A DNA stretch of 64,000 nucleotides, taken from assembly GCA_963729125.1 (NCBI GenBank), contig CAVSML010000003.1:434001-498000 (forward strand), written 5' to 3'. Positions 43,711-52,708 of this stretch are shown piece by piece. The notes below the pieces were generated by a model, which saw only the letters and a list, made by a program, of their open reading frames with translations, made no database searches and was not told where the DNA came from. The translations under genes were made by a program, and so were the position numbers. Source of the DNA: CADCVQ01 sp963729125 (lineage in GTDB: Bacteria; Actinomycetota; Thermoleophilia; Solirubrobacterales; Solirubrobacteraceae). How positions within the stretch are numbered: the first letter of the stretch is position 1; each line of letters opens with the position of its first letter.

Positions 43711-44217
43711 CTAACCGTCGACGAACTCCTCGGCCAGCAGGTCCATCAGCAGGCCGTCGTGCCACTCGCCGTCGCGCTTCTCGTAGGCGCGCAGCACGCC
43801 GACCGGCTTGAAGCCGATCGCCGCGTACGTGCGGATCGCACGCGCGTTGTCGGCCGCCGGGTCGATCGTGAAGCGGTGATGGCCGCACGCGATGAAGTGG
43901 CGGATCGCGACGCGCAACGTCTCCTGGCCGTAGCCGCGCCCGTGAAGGGACGTCGTCAGCGCGATGTCGAAGGAGACGTGCGGGTACTGCCACCAGTCCT
44001 CCTCCTCGAACAGCAACCAGCCGACCACCGCCTCGTCGACCACCACGGCGAAGCTCGACGCCAGCTCGTCGAAGGCGGTCTCGGGGTCATACGGACCCCA
44101 CCAGCATGCGACCTCGGGCTCGGACAGGATCGCGCCCAGCGCCTCGCGATCCTCGTCGGCGGCGCGGCGCAGCAGCAGGCGCTCGCCCCGCAGCGTGGGC
44201 GGCAGCGGCTGCGTCAC
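43711..44217 (-). CDS. GNAT acetyltransferase
   Basis: A 168-residue GCN5-related N-acetyltransferase close to the AAC(6')-like subgroup. It begins LPPTLRGERLLLRRAADEDR, has the acetyl-CoA loop in LHGRGYGQETLRVAIRHFIA and the DPAADNARAIRTYAAIGFKP helix typical of the fold. It may acetylate an aminoglycoside, a polyamine or protein N-termini; the window gives no hint. The GTG at 44217 directly abuts the purF stop, so it is transcribed with purF. Confidence 0.88.
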   Translation of the reverse strand: MTQPLPPTLRGERLLLRRAADEDREALGAILSEPEVACWWGPYDPETAFDELASSFAVVVDEAVVGWLLFEEEDWWQYPHVSFDIALTTSLHGRGYGQETLRVAIRHFIACGHHRFTIDPAADNARAIRTYAAIGFKPVGVLRAYEKRDGEWHDGLLMDLLAEEFVDG

Positions 44218-45642
44218 CTACGCGCGCACGAGCGGCAGCTCGAGTGCGTACTTGCCGTTCGCCTCCCCGGTGCCCGCCAGCGGATAGCTGCCGCTGAAGC
44301 AGGCGTCGCAATGGCGCTCCGTCGAGCCGCGGACCGCTTCGTAGACGCCTTCGAGCGACAGGTACGCCAGCGAGTCGCAGTGCAGCTCGCGCGCGATCTC
44401 CTCGACCGTGCGGCCGTGGGCGATCATCTCCTCGCGCGTGGACATGTCGACGCCGTAGTGGCACGGGTGCTTGATCGGCGGCGCGGAGATGCGCATGTGG
44501 ACCTCGCGCGCGCCGGCGTCGCGCAGCATCTGCACGATCTGGCGCGTCGTGTTGCCGCGCACGATCGAGTCGTCGACGACGACGATCGACTTGCCGCCGA
44601 CGATCTCGGGCAGCGGGTTGAACTTCATCCGCAGGCCGTGCTTGCGCAGCTCCTGGCCGGGCTCGATGAACGTGCGCCCGACGTAGCGGTTCTTGATCAG
44701 GCCGTCGTCCTGGGGCAGCCCGCTGGCACGGGCGAAGCCGCGCGCGGCCGGCGCGCCGGAGTCGGGCACCGGGATGACGAGCTCGCCGTTGGGCGCCGGT
44801 GACTCGCGCGCGAGGATCTCGCCCATGCGCCCGCGCATCGCCTGCAGGACGTCGCCGTTCATGCGCGAGTCGGGCCGCGCGAAGTAGATGTACTCGAAGA
44901 TGCAGAAGGCCTCGCGCGCGCCGCTGACGATCTGGCGGTAGTGCAGCCCGTCCTCGTTGATCCACACCATCTCGCCGGGCTTGACGTCGCGCACGCGCGT
45001 CGCGCCGATGATGTCCAGCGCGCAGGACTCGCTGGCGACGCAGTAGCGCTCGCCGATCTTGCCGAGCACGAGCGGGCGCAGCCCGGCCGGGTCGCGGAAG
45101 GCGACGAGCGTGTCCTTGGTCATCAGCACGGTCGAGAAGGCGCCCTGCAGGCGCGGCACGACGTCGGCCACGGCGTCCTCGATGCGCTCGGCGCGGTGGG
45201 AGGCCAGCAGCGCCGCGATGATCTCCGAGTCCGACGTCGAGCGGAAGCTCAGGCCCTGCTCGCGCAGCTCGGCGTGCAGCTCGACGGCGTTGATGAGGTT
45301 GCCGTTGTGGCCCAGCGCCAGCTCGCGCCGGTCGGAGCGGTGGACGGGCTGCGCGTTGTCCCAGCCGTTGGAGCCCGTCGTCGAGTAGCGCACGTGGCCG
45401 ACGGCGATCTCGCCGCCGAGCGCGCGCAGCTTCTGCTCGTCGAAGACCTGGTTGACGAGGCCCAGGTCGCGCAGGGTCATGATGTGGCCGCCCGCATCCG
45501 CGGCAGCGATCCCCGCGGACTCCTGCCCGCGGTGTTGCAGTGCGTAGAGCGCGAAGTAGGCGAGCCTCGAGACTTCGTGGCCGGGGGCGTAGATCCCGAA
45601 CACGCCGCACTCGTCACGCGGTCCCTCGCGGCCATCGAGCAT
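44218..45642 (-). CDS. purF: amidophosphoribosyltransferase
   Basis: First committed enzyme of purine synthesis, making phosphoribosylamine from PRPP and glutamine. The propeptide MLDGREGPRDE ends before the catalytic cysteine of CGVFGIYAPG. The glutaminase part has LQHRGQESAGIA and GHVRYSTTGSN; the PRTase part has VVDDSIVRGNTTRQIVQMLR, the PRPP loop. HCDACFSGSYPL near the end supplies cysteines of the B. subtilis-type Fe-S enzyme. ATG at 45642 is chosen for the propeptide; the frame extends to 45765. It is separated from purL by a plus-strand gene. Confidence 0.95.
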   Translation of the reverse strand: MLDGREGPRDECGVFGIYAPGHEVSRLAYFALYALQHRGQESAGIAAADAGGHIMTLRDLGLVNQVFDEQKLRALGGEIAVGHVRYSTTGSNGWDNAQPVHRSDRRELALGHNGNLINAVELHAELREQGLSFRSTSDSEIIAALLASHRAERIEDAVADVVPRLQGAFSTVLMTKDTLVAFRDPAGLRPLVLGKIGERYCVASESCALDIIGATRVRDVKPGEMVWINEDGLHYRQIVSGAREAFCIFEYIYFARPDSRMNGDVLQAMRGRMGEILARESPAPNGELVIPVPDSGAPAARGFARASGLPQDDGLIKNRYVGRTFIEPGQELRKHGLRMKFNPLPEIVGGKSIVVVDDSIVRGNTTRQIVQMLRDAGAREVHMRISAPPIKHPCHYGVDMSTREEMIAHGRTVEEIARELHCDSLAYLSLEGVYEAVRGSTERHCDACFSGSYPLAGTGEANGKYALELPLVRA

Positions 45643-45795
45643 CGTCACGGGCCCAAGGATAGCCCCAGGTTCGGCGGCGAATCGTATGCGGGGATGTACA
45701 GTCCAGGTCGCGGGAGGGGCGGGGGACGCCGGAGCGGCGCACGATCGCTGTCCAGTGACGGTCACTTCCGCTCACGCGACGCAGGAGCTCTGTCG

Positions 45796-46557
45796 ATGCG
45801 CTTGAAAGCCATGAGACCAATGACCTCGCCATTTCGATTGCGCGCCGGGAGCCTGGTGCTCGCGGCCGCCGCCGCGCTGCTGTCAGCGCCCGCCGCCACG
45901 CAGGCCGCGACACGCGGCACGCCGATCGCCGCCGAGCAGCAGGTCGTCTCGCTGCTGGACTACAAGAGCGTCTCGGCCCGCCCGGAGGGGGGCGGCAGGC
46001 CGCTGGTCGCCGTCGACTTCGAGCGCCCCATCACGCTCACGCGCACGATGCTGCCGGTGCTGGCCGAGCAGCAGGACTCCGCTGGGACCACCTGGCTGCA
46101 GGTGCGCCTCCCCGGCCGCGTCTTCGATCGCCGCAAGCCCCCGCCATCCGGCTGGATCACCGCCACGAACACGCGGCGCTCGATCGTCCGCTGGCACGTC
46201 GTCGTCAACGTCGACGCACGACGGGTGCTCGCCTACCGCGACGGGCGCATGATGCGCAGCTTCCGCGTGATCGTCGGCAAGCCGTCGACGCCGACGCCGC
46301 GCGGGAGCTTCTTCGTCGAGGAGACCGTGCGCATGCCGCCGGGGCCCGGCGGACCCTACGCGCTGGCGCTCAGCGCCCGGTCGCGCGTCTACCAGAGGTT
46401 CATGGGCGGCCCCGGCCAGGTGGCCCTGCACGGGGTCAACGGCATCGGCGGGCAGATGGGCACGGCGGTGTCGCACGGCTGCGTGCGCATGACGAGCCAG
46501 GCGATCTCGTGGCTCGCGCAGTACGTCAGGTCCGGCGTGCCGGTGACCATCCGCTAG
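45796..46557 (+). CDS. secreted L,D-transpeptidase (YkuD domain)
   Basis: A 253-residue exported enzyme that makes 3-3 cross-links in peptidoglycan or attaches proteins. A signal peptide lies at 1-37 (AATQAA). The YkuD domain has VVNVDARRVLAYRDGRMM, TPRGSFFVEE and the active site HGVNGIGGQMGTAVSHGCVRM with the nucleophilic cysteine in SHGCVRM. It lies between purF and purL and reads the opposite way, so it splits the purine genes into two transcripts. Its stop overlaps purL's stop by four bases. Confidence 0.92.
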   Translation: MRLKAMRPMTSPFRLRAGSLVLAAAAALLSAPAATQAATRGTPIAAEQQVVSLLDYKSVSARPEGGGRPLVAVDFERPITLTRTMLPVLAEQQDSAGTTWLQVRLPGRVFDRRKPPPSGWITATNTRRSIVRWHVVVNVDARRVLAYRDGRMMRSFRVIVGKPSTPTPRGSFFVEETVRMPPGPGGPYALALSARSRVYQRFMGGPGQVALHGVNGIGGQMGTAVSHGCVRMTSQAISWLAQYVRSGVPVTIR

Positions 46558-48737
46558 GAGAACAGCGGCGCCAGCGCGCCGTGCGCCGCGCCCAGCTCGG
46601 CAAGCGTGACGCTGAATCGCACGTCGCCCGACGCGACCTCGAGCGCGTCGCCGCCGACGGTGCCGAAGACGTCGAGGTCGACGACCTCCGCCAGCGCCCG
46701 CAGCGCCTGCTCTGAGCCCGACACGACGAAGCCCGAGCCCGGCGACTCGCCGAACAGCTCGCACTCGAGATCGCGGGCCTCGCCGAGGTCCAGGACGGCG
46801 CCGAGGTCGCCGGCCAAACAGCACTCGGCGACGGCGACGAGAAAGCCGCCTTCGGCGACATCGTGGGCGCTGGACAGCGCGCCGGCGCGCACGGCGTCGC
46901 GGATCGACTCCTGCGCGGCGCGCAGCGCGCCGATGTCGATCGCCGGCAGCGACGAAGGCAGGTCCTCGCCGCGCAGCTTCGCGAGCTCCGAGCCCGCCAG
47001 CGCGGGCCGGAACAGCCCGGCGAACCCGACCGCATCTCCCGCGCGGGCAAAGCCCGAGCGACCCGCGCGCGAAGCATCGGGCAGCTCGCCGACCATGCCG
47101 ACGACCGGCGTCGGGTAGATCGGGCCGCCGCCGCTCTCGTTGTAGAGCGAGACGTTGCCGCCGACGACCGGCACGTCCAGCGCGCGGCAGGCGTCGGCCA
47201 GGCCGCGGATCGCCTCGGTGAGCTGCCACGCGATGTGCGGCTTCTCGGGATTGCCGAAGTTCAGGCAGTTGGTCAGGCCCAGGGGCGCGGCGCCCGTGCA
47301 GGCGAGGTTCGCGGTGCATTCGAGCACCGCCTCGACCGTGCCCGTGTAGGGGTCGCAGGCCACGCGCCGGCCGGAGCCGTCGATCGAGACCGCGATCGCG
47401 CCGCCGCCGGGCAGTGCGAGCACGGCGGCGTCGGCCTGCTCGGGGCGGCGCACCGTGCGCGACTGCACGATGCAGTCGTACTGCTGAAACAGCGGCAGGC
47501 GCGAGGCGATGTTCGGCGATCCCAGCAGCGCGAGCAGGATCTCGCGCGGATCGTGAAAGCCCGGGCCGACGGCCGCCTCGGGAGCCGGGTACAGCCCGGC
47601 CGCGGGCTTCTCGACGACGAGGTCATACAGCGGGCAGTCGTCCACGAGCGCCTCGACGGGCATCTCGCCGACGACCTCGTCCTCGACGAGCACGCGCAGC
47701 ACGCGCTCCTCGGTCACCGTCCCGATCCGCACGCCGTGCACCTCCCACTTCGCGCACACCTCTAGCACCCGCGCGACGGTGTCGGGATCGGTCACGCACA
47801 GCATCCGCTCCTGGGACTCGGAGCTCATGATCTCCCACGCCTCCATCCCGTCCTCGCGCAGCGGCACGAGCGAGACGTCGATGTCCAGCCCGACCTCGCC
47901 CTTGGAGGCCATCTCGGCCGAGGACGACGACAGCCCGGCCGCGCCGAGGTCCTGCAGCGCGACCAGCAGGCCGCGCTCGAGCAGCTCCAGCGAGCACTCG
48001 AGCAGCTTCTTCTCGGCGAACGGGTCGCCGACCTGGACCGTCGGGCGCTTGGAGGCGTCCGCCTCGCCGAGCTCGGCCGACGCCAGCACCGACGCGCCGC
48101 CGATCCCGTCGCGTCCCGTCGAGGCGCCGAACAGGATCAGCGCGTTGCCGACGCCGGTCGCGGCGCTGCGGATCAGCCCGTCCTCGCGCGCCAGCCCGAG
48201 CGCCATCGCGTTGACGAGGCAGTTCTGCTCGTACGGGCCCTCGAAGTAGACCTCGCCGCCGATCGTCGGCACGCCGATCGAGTTGCCGTAGTGGCCGATG
48301 CCGCCGACGGCGTGGTCGAGCAGGTACTGCGTGCGCGCCGACGACGGCTCGCCGAAGCGCAGCGAGTCGAGGATCGCGATCGGCCGCGCGCCGATCGCGA
48401 AGATGTCGCGCAGGATGCCGCCGACGCCGGTCGCCGCGCCCTGGAAGGGCTCGACCGCCGACGGGTGGTTGTGCGACTCGACCTTGAAGGCCAGCACCCA
48501 GCCGTCGCCGACGGTCACCGCGCCGGCGTTCTCGCCCGGGCCCATCGCCAGCCGCGGCCCCTCGGAGGGCAGCTGGCGCAGGAGCTTCTTGGAGTGCTTG
48601 TAGGCGCAGTGCTCGCTCCACATGAGCGAGAAGACGGCGAGCTCGACCTCGTTGGGCTCGCGGCCGATCTTCTCGACGATGAGGTCGAACTCCGGCTCGG
48701 TCAGGCCGAGCGCGAGCGCGCGGTCAACCGTGCGCAT
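46554..48737 (-). CDS. purL: phosphoribosylformylglycinamidine synthase, large subunit
   Basis: A 727-residue small-type PurL that converts FGAR to FGAM with ammonia from PurQ. It begins with the catalytic-histidine segment FSLMWSEHCAYKHSKKLLRQ and has GPGENAGAVTVGDGW, VESHNHPSAVEPFQGAATGV, ILFGASTGRDGIGGASVLAS and the second-half ATP site NCLNFGNPEKP. The ATG at 48737 lies within the end of purQ (14-bp overlap). With PurQ and PurS it forms the three-part FGAM synthase. Confidence 0.95.
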   Translation of the reverse strand: MRTVDRALALGLTEPEFDLIVEKIGREPNEVELAVFSLMWSEHCAYKHSKKLLRQLPSEGPRLAMGPGENAGAVTVGDGWVLAFKVESHNHPSAVEPFQGAATGVGGILRDIFAIGARPIAILDSLRFGEPSSARTQYLLDHAVGGIGHYGNSIGVPTIGGEVYFEGPYEQNCLVNAMALGLAREDGLIRSAATGVGNALILFGASTGRDGIGGASVLASAELGEADASKRPTVQVGDPFAEKKLLECSLELLERGLLVALQDLGAAGLSSSSAEMASKGEVGLDIDVSLVPLREDGMEAWEIMSSESQERMLCVTDPDTVARVLEVCAKWEVHGVRIGTVTEERVLRVLVEDEVVGEMPVEALVDDCPLYDLVVEKPAAGLYPAPEAAVGPGFHDPREILLALLGSPNIASRLPLFQQYDCIVQSRTVRRPEQADAAVLALPGGGAIAVSIDGSGRRVACDPYTGTVEAVLECTANLACTGAAPLGLTNCLNFGNPEKPHIAWQLTEAIRGLADACRALDVPVVGGNVSLYNESGGGPIYPTPVVGMVGELPDASRAGRSGFARAGDAVGFAGLFRPALAGSELAKLRGEDLPSSLPAIDIGALRAAQESIRDAVRAGALSSAHDVAEGGFLVAVAECCLAGDLGAVLDLGEARDLECELFGESPGSGFVVSGSEQALRALAEVVDLDVFGTVGGDALEVASGDVRFSVTLAELGAAHGALAPLFS

Positions 48738-49392
48738 GGGCCATCGAGAGGAAGATCTTCAGGCCGTCGACCGAGCCGGTCAGCTCGTCGACGGCGTGCT
48801 CTGGATGGGGCATCAGCCCGAAGACGTTGCCCGCGGCGTTCGTCACGCCGGCGATGTCGTTGGACGATCCGTTCGGGTTGCCGTCGTGGGCGTAGCGCAG
48901 CAGGATCTGCCCTTCGGACTCCAGCGACTCGAGCATCTCGGGCGGCGCGTAGTAGCGCCCGGTCGTGTGCTTCACCGGGATCGACAGCAGCTCACCGGCG
49001 GAGCAGTCGGCGGTGAACGGCATCGCCGCGCGCGTGACCTCGAGGTCGACCTGCCGGCAGACGAAGCGCCGCTCGACGTTGGGCAGCAGCGCGCCGGGCA
49101 GCAGGCCCGCCTCGCACAGCACCTGAAAGCCGTTGCAGATGCCGAGCACGAGCCCGCCCTCGTGTGAGAAGCGGATGACCGACTCCATGACCGGCGAGAA
49201 GCGCGCGATCGCGCCGACGCGCAGGTAGTCGCCGTAGGAGAAGCCGCCGGGAACGACGACTGCCTCGACGCCGCGCAGTTCGCGGTCGCCGTGCCACAGC
49301 AGCCGGGCGGAGGAACCGGGAACGAGCTCGCACGCGGCGACGGCGTCGACCTCGTCACACGAGCCCGGAAAGCGGATGACCCCGAAGCGCAC
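48724..49392 (-). CDS. purQ: phosphoribosylformylglycinamidine synthase, glutaminase subunit
   Basis: A class I glutaminase of 222 residues. It begins VRFGVIRFPGSCDEVDAVAA, has VVVPGGFSYGDYLRVGAIAR, the nucleophilic cysteine in VLGICNGFQVLCEAGLLPG and the His/Glu pair in LMPHPEHAVDE. The GTG at 49392 is one base after the vapC stop, so translation is coupled to the toxin gene rather than to purS. This arrangement is unusual. Confidence 0.93.
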   Translation of the reverse strand: MRFGVIRFPGSCDEVDAVAACELVPGSSARLLWHGDRELRGVEAVVVPGGFSYGDYLRVGAIARFSPVMESVIRFSHEGGLVLGICNGFQVLCEAGLLPGALLPNVERRFVCRQVDLEVTRAAMPFTADCSAGELLSIPVKHTTGRYYAPPEMLESLESEGQILLRYAHDGNPNGSSNDIAGVTNAAGNVFGLMPHPEHAVDELTGSVDGLKIFLSMAHAHG

Positions 49393-49393
49393 G

Positions 49394-49819
49394 TCAGCCC
49401 GGTCTGACGTGTTCGATCGACGTGAAGCGGGCGAAGTCGCGGTCGAGGGACGCGACGACACAGCCGTGCTCGAGGGCTATGGCGGCGAGGACGGCATCGG
49501 ACACGAGGTCTCCGGTCGCGTCCGATGTCTCGCAGATGTGTCGCAGGAACTCGATGTGCCGCGGACCGGGCGCCAACAGGACGTGGTGAGGCTGGGCGCA
49601 GACCGCGTCCAAGAACTCGAACGCCTCGGTGAGGGACGTGGGCGGGTCGAAGATGCGCCGGTTCGTCACCACCCTGACGAACGCGACCCAGACGCCCACC
49701 GGTACGGCGAACCGCTCTCTCCGCGCAATGAGATCATCCAACCATCCGGAAACCGCTGCATGCTGAGGGAGATCCGCGCGGTGTACCGCGACGACGACAT
49801 TGACGTCGAGCAGCAGCAC
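49394..49819 (-). CDS. vapC: VapC-type PIN-domain toxin RNase
   Basis: A 141-residue PIN-domain ribonuclease. The acidic metal site includes D5 in MLLLDVNVVV, a glutamate in SLTEAFEFLDAV and the aspartates of GDLVSDAVLAAIALEHGCVV and SLDRDFARF. This is the TA-type VapC layout. It starts immediately after the vapB stop. Its stop is one base before purQ. Such toxins cleave tRNA or rRNA when free of antitoxin. Confidence 0.88.
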   Translation of the reverse strand: MLLLDVNVVVAVHRADLPQHAAVSGWLDDLIARRERFAVPVGVWVAFVRVVTNRRIFDPPTSLTEAFEFLDAVCAQPHHVLLAPGPRHIEFLRHICETSDATGDLVSDAVLAAIALEHGCVVASLDRDFARFTSIEHVRPG

Positions 49820-50077
49820 TCAGCGAAGCTTCTCGAACGGGAGCCCATCGTCGAGGAACTCCTGCAGCGCACGGTTGGACGAGAGGTCGACGCCGGGTCG
49901 TAGCCCGTTTCCTCCCCTGAAAACCGGTATCGGGACGCGCTTGGCGGGTTCGTTCGAGATCGCCAGTTCACGCCTGAGCCCGTCTTCGACGAGCTGGCTG
50001 AGCGTCTTGCCGCGCTCCTTTGCCCGAAGCTTGGCGGACTTCAGCAGCTCGTCGTGGATCGACACCGTGGTGCGCAT
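49820..50077 (-). CDS. vapB: VapB-type antitoxin (ribbon-helix-helix)
   Basis: An 85-residue antitoxin. The N-terminal ribbon-helix-helix MRTTVSIHDELLKSAKLRAK continues ERGKTLSQLVEDGLRRELA. The C-terminal tail (VDLSSNRALQEFLDDGLPFE) should wrap the toxin's active site. TA pairs usually repress their own promoter, but only 27 bp separate it from purS, so an own promoter would have to lie inside purS. Confidence 0.85.
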   Translation of the reverse strand: MRTTVSIHDELLKSAKLRAKERGKTLSQLVEDGLRRELAISNEPAKRVPIPVFRGGNGLRPGVDLSSNRALQEFLDDGLPFEKLR

Positions 50078-50104
50078 GATGCACAGGCTAGAGCATCAGC
50101 CGCA

Positions 50105-50333
50105 TCACCGGCCGCCATCGAGGATCTCGTAGTCCTCGATCAGCGGGTTCACCAAGAAGCTTCTCGCACATCGCCTGAAGCTGCGAGGGGTCCTCGACAT
50201 CGAGCTCGATGAGCCGCCCGACGTGGACGTTGGCGACGCCCTCGAAGCCGAGCGCCGGCAGCGCGCGCTCGACGGCGACGCCCTGCGGATCGAGGATGCC
50301 GGCCTTCGGGCGCACCAGCACGCGGGCCCTCAC
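50105..50333 (-). CDS. purS: phosphoribosylformylglycinamidine synthase subunit PurS, one frameshift
   Basis: The small bridging subunit of FGAM synthase. The GTG at 50333 overlaps the purC stop (GTGA). The sequence VLVRPKAGILDPQGVAVERA then LPALGFEGVANVHVGRLIEL is diagnostic. After QAMCEKLL one extra base shifts the frame; removing it gives VNPLIEDYEILDGGR and a stop at 50105, the normal PurS ending. Without repair the frame runs on to 50088 with an unrelated tail. About 75 residues after repair. Confidence 0.88.
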
Positions 50334-51208
50334 GCGGACACTCGCGCGAGCCAGGCGTCGAAGGGCTGGCCGGTGATCTTCTCGTAGGCCTCGACGTAGC
50401 GCGAGCGCGTCCCGGCGACGACATCGTCGGGGATCGCGGGCGCCGGCGGCTTCTTGTCCCAGCCGGTGCCCGACGCCCAGTCGCGCACGAACTGCTTGTC
50501 GAAGGACGGCTGCGGGCGCCCGACCTCGTACGTGTCGGCCGGCCAGAAGCGCGACGAGTCGGGCGTCAGCACCTCGTCGCCGACGCGCAGCACGCCGTCG
50601 GCGTCGCGGCCGAACTCGAACTTCGTGTCGGCGAGGATCACCCCGCGCGAGGCGGCGTGCTCGGCGGCGAAGGAGTACAGCGCGATCGACAGGTCGCGCA
50701 GCTGCACCATCACCTCGCGGTCGCCGACGATCTCGGCGGCGCGGTCGAAGTCGATCGTCTCGTCGTGGCCGACGTCGGCCTTCGTCGAGGGGGTGAAGAT
50801 CGGCTCGGGAAGCTGTTCGGAGTCGCGCAGGCCCTCGGGCAGCGTGATCCCGGCGACGGCGCCCGTGGCCTGGTAGTCCTTCCAGCCCGACCCGGTCAGG
50901 TAGCCGCGCACGACGCACTCGACCGGCAGCATCGCGAGCTTGCGCACGGCCAGCGCGCGACCGCGCACCTCCTCGGGCACGTCGTCCGAGACCGACACGA
51001 GGTGGTTCGGGACGATCTCGCCCGTCTGCTCGAACCAGAAGACCGACAGCGCGCTGAGGACCTTGCCCTTGTCGGGGATCGGCGTCGGATGGACGACGTC
51101 GTAGGTCGAGATCCGGTCGGAGGCGACCATCAGCAGGCGGTCGCCGAGGTCGTACATCTCGCGGACCTTGCCGGAGGCCAGCAGGGGGAGGGCGTCGAGC
51201 GTGGACAC
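50330..51208 (-). CDS. purC: SAICAR synthetase
   Basis: A 292-residue ATP-dependent ligase joining CAIR and aspartate. It has LPLLASGKVREMYDLGDRLL, MVASDRISTYDVVHPTPIPD, VECVVRGYLTGSGWKDYQAT and VILADTKFEFGRDADG, all standard PurC signatures. It is the first gene of the minus-strand purine transcript purC-purS-vapB-vapC-purQ-purL, with 77 bp to the gene upstream. No purine riboswitch is visible in that gap. Confidence 0.95.
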   Translation of the reverse strand: MSTLDALPLLASGKVREMYDLGDRLLMVASDRISTYDVVHPTPIPDKGKVLSALSVFWFEQTGEIVPNHLVSVSDDVPEEVRGRALAVRKLAMLPVECVVRGYLTGSGWKDYQATGAVAGITLPEGLRDSEQLPEPIFTPSTKADVGHDETIDFDRAAEIVGDREVMVQLRDLSIALYSFAAEHAASRGVILADTKFEFGRDADGVLRVGDEVLTPDSSRFWPADTYEVGRPQPSFDKQFVRDWASGTGWDKKPPAPAIPDDVVAGTRSRYVEAYEKITGQPFDAWLARVSA

Positions 51209-51243
51209 CCGCCGCAGGCTAGCAATGCGCCCGGAGGGTCCGA

Positions 51244-51273
51244 GCGGCGCCGCGCAGTGACGCGCGGCGCCGC
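51244..51273 (-). terminator. hairpin terminator of the secreted-protein gene at 51286
   Basis: GCGGCGCCGCGC (51244-51255) and GCGCGGCGCCGC (51262-51273) form a perfect 12-bp stem with a six-base loop, 13 bp after the stop codon. It separates this gene from the purine operon. Confidence 0.65.
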
Positions 51274-51285
51274 GGACGAGTGCTG

Positions 51286-51816
51286 CTAGCCGGCCCGCAC
51301 GGTCCTCGTGGGGCTGTTGCGCGGAACGAGGACCGTGTTGCCCTGGAAGCGTGCGCGGACCTGGAAATTGCCCCGTCGCGTGATGACGCGGATGCGGAAG
51401 CTCACCCTGCTGCGGTACGTGCAGTCGGGCCGCACGAAGACGTTGCGCGCGGAGATCGTCGTCCGGTTCTTCTGGAAGCGGACGGTCACGACGCCCGAGC
51501 AGATCACGTTGCGCGCGGGAAAGATGCAGTAGCGCGGGTCGATCGTGCCGGGGGGGCAGATGACGGGAACGCAGTTCGCCGCGCCCGGGCCCGGGTTCTG
51601 GCCGGGGTTGCAGTACCTCGTCGGCGGGACGATCCGGCCCGTCGTCGTGAACGTGTACGGCCTGGAGCGATCGCGCCTTGGCGTCGTGGTGGCCGTGACT
51701 TCGAGCGGCATGCCTCGAACGATGCTGGGTGCGGCGTTCTGCGCTCCAGCGGACGGCAGCGAGAACAGGGCGGCCGCCAGCGACAGCGCCAGCGTCAGGA
51801 TGAGCGAGCGTTTCAC
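51286..51816 (-). CDS. secreted protein of unknown function (176 aa)
   Basis: The GTG at 51816 has an AAGGAG site and starts a signal peptide VKRSLILTLALSLAAALFS, cleaved near SAGAQ. The mature part has six cysteines, including YCNPGQNPGPGAANCVPVIC, YCIFPARNVIC and RPDCTYRS, and strongly alternating beta-strand sequence at the end (FRIRVITRRGNFQVRARFQG). I infer a small disulfide-bonded beta protein. It resembles the next gene in start and layout, so the two may be diverged relatives. Confidence 0.7.
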   Translation of the reverse strand: MKRSLILTLALSLAAALFSLPSAGAQNAAPSIVRGMPLEVTATTTPRRDRSRPYTFTTTGRIVPPTRYCNPGQNPGPGAANCVPVICPPGTIDPRYCIFPARNVICSGVVTVRFQKNRTTISARNVFVRPDCTYRSRVSFRIRVITRRGNFQVRARFQGNTVLVPRNSPTRTVRAG

Positions 51817-51892
51817 GGCGACTCCTTGCGAGTAATTGGCCACGGACTACAGGGATGTACGACGCCGCGATGCGGAAGCTGACGGAAAGACG

Positions 51893-51920
51893 AAGAGGCC
51901 CGGCGGTCGCCGGGCCTCTT
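51893..51920 (-). terminator. hairpin terminator of the gene at 51950
   Basis: AAGAGGCCCGGC (51893-51904) and GCCGGGCCTCTT (51909-51920) form a 12-bp stem with a GGTC loop, 29 bp after the stop. On the minus strand the stem is followed by CGTCTTTCC, a weak pyrimidine tail. Confidence 0.75.
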
Positions 51921-51949
51921 GACGTGCGTTGGACGTCGGCTGACCGGTG

Positions 51950-52708
51950 TTACCGGGGCGGCAGCACCTGGAAGGACGCCATCTCGCCGCGCATGCGCCG
52001 CGGGAGGTAGCCGGTGAACAGCGTGTAGGAGTGCAGCGTGCCGCAGCGCGCCGCGATCAGCGCGCGAAGCAGACCCGTCAGCTGGACGCTGAGCGTGTAG
52101 CTGCCGTTGGAGATCGGCGCGTTGAACTGCGTGGTCACGGTCTGGCCGGTCGCGCCGTTGACGAACTCGAGCTGCGTGCGGACGACACCGCGAGCCCTCT
52201 CCGAGACCGAGCCGCTGGCCTGCAGCATGCCGCTGGCTGTGACGACGGGTCGGTTCGCGTCGAGGTTCGCCGGGGTGTTGGCGGCGCGCAGGCGGACGAC
52301 CTGCGAGCGGGTGTCGGCATCGCCGGGGTAGGTGAGCGTCAGGATCCCCGTCCCGAGCCGCGCCTGGGCGCGATTGACGCTGCGCGTGATGCGAATGCGC
52401 GAGTTGGCGACCGGGCCCGTGAAGTTCCTCCTGCTGCCTGCGGCCTGCAGCTCGATGTCCGCCGTGCCAGAGGCGCGCGAGGTGATCGGCGCCAGGATCG
52501 ACAGCGTGCGAGCCAGGCGGTTGAACGTCGCCCGCAGGATCTCGAGCTTCGCGGTCAGCTTCTCGCAGCCGGGGGGTCGGGGTGGCGGCGTCTGGCAGTA
52601 CGGCACGCTGCCGGTCTGGCCCGGCGGGCACGCCTGCTGTGCTTGGGATTGAGCGACGAAGAACCCCGCACCGACACATGCGACGAGGACGATCAGGACA
52701 CGCTTCAC
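51950..52708 (-). CDS. secreted protein of unknown function (252 aa)
   Basis: The GTG at 52708 starts a signal peptide (MKRVLIVLVACVGAGFFVAQ, cleaved near SQAQ). A Cys/Pro segment (CPPGQTGSVPYCQTPPPRPP) precedes a helical stretch, LTAKLEILRATFNRLARTLS. Then comes a beta-rich domain with RIRITRSVNRAQARLGTGIL and TLSVQLTGLLRAL. No family recognised. Codirectional with the similar gene downstream but separated by a terminator. Confidence 0.7.
   Translation of the reverse strand: MKRVLIVLVACVGAGFFVAQSQAQQACPPGQTGSVPYCQTPPPRPPGCEKLTAKLEILRATFNRLARTLSILAPITSRASGTADIELQAAGSRRNFTGPVANSRIRITRSVNRAQARLGTGILTLTYPGDADTRSQVVRLRAANTPANLDANRPVVTASGMLQASGSVSERARGVVRTQLEFVNGATGQTVTTQFNAPISNGSYTLSVQLTGLLRALIAARCGTLHSYTLFTGYLPRRMRGEMASFQVLPPR

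Noticed and set aside
43626..43717. Short plus-strand frame MDPMAEITRAQKAQLVDEDR
   Set aside because: It looks mildly coding but runs into the antisense strand of the GNAT gene without a stop of its own; no ribosome site.
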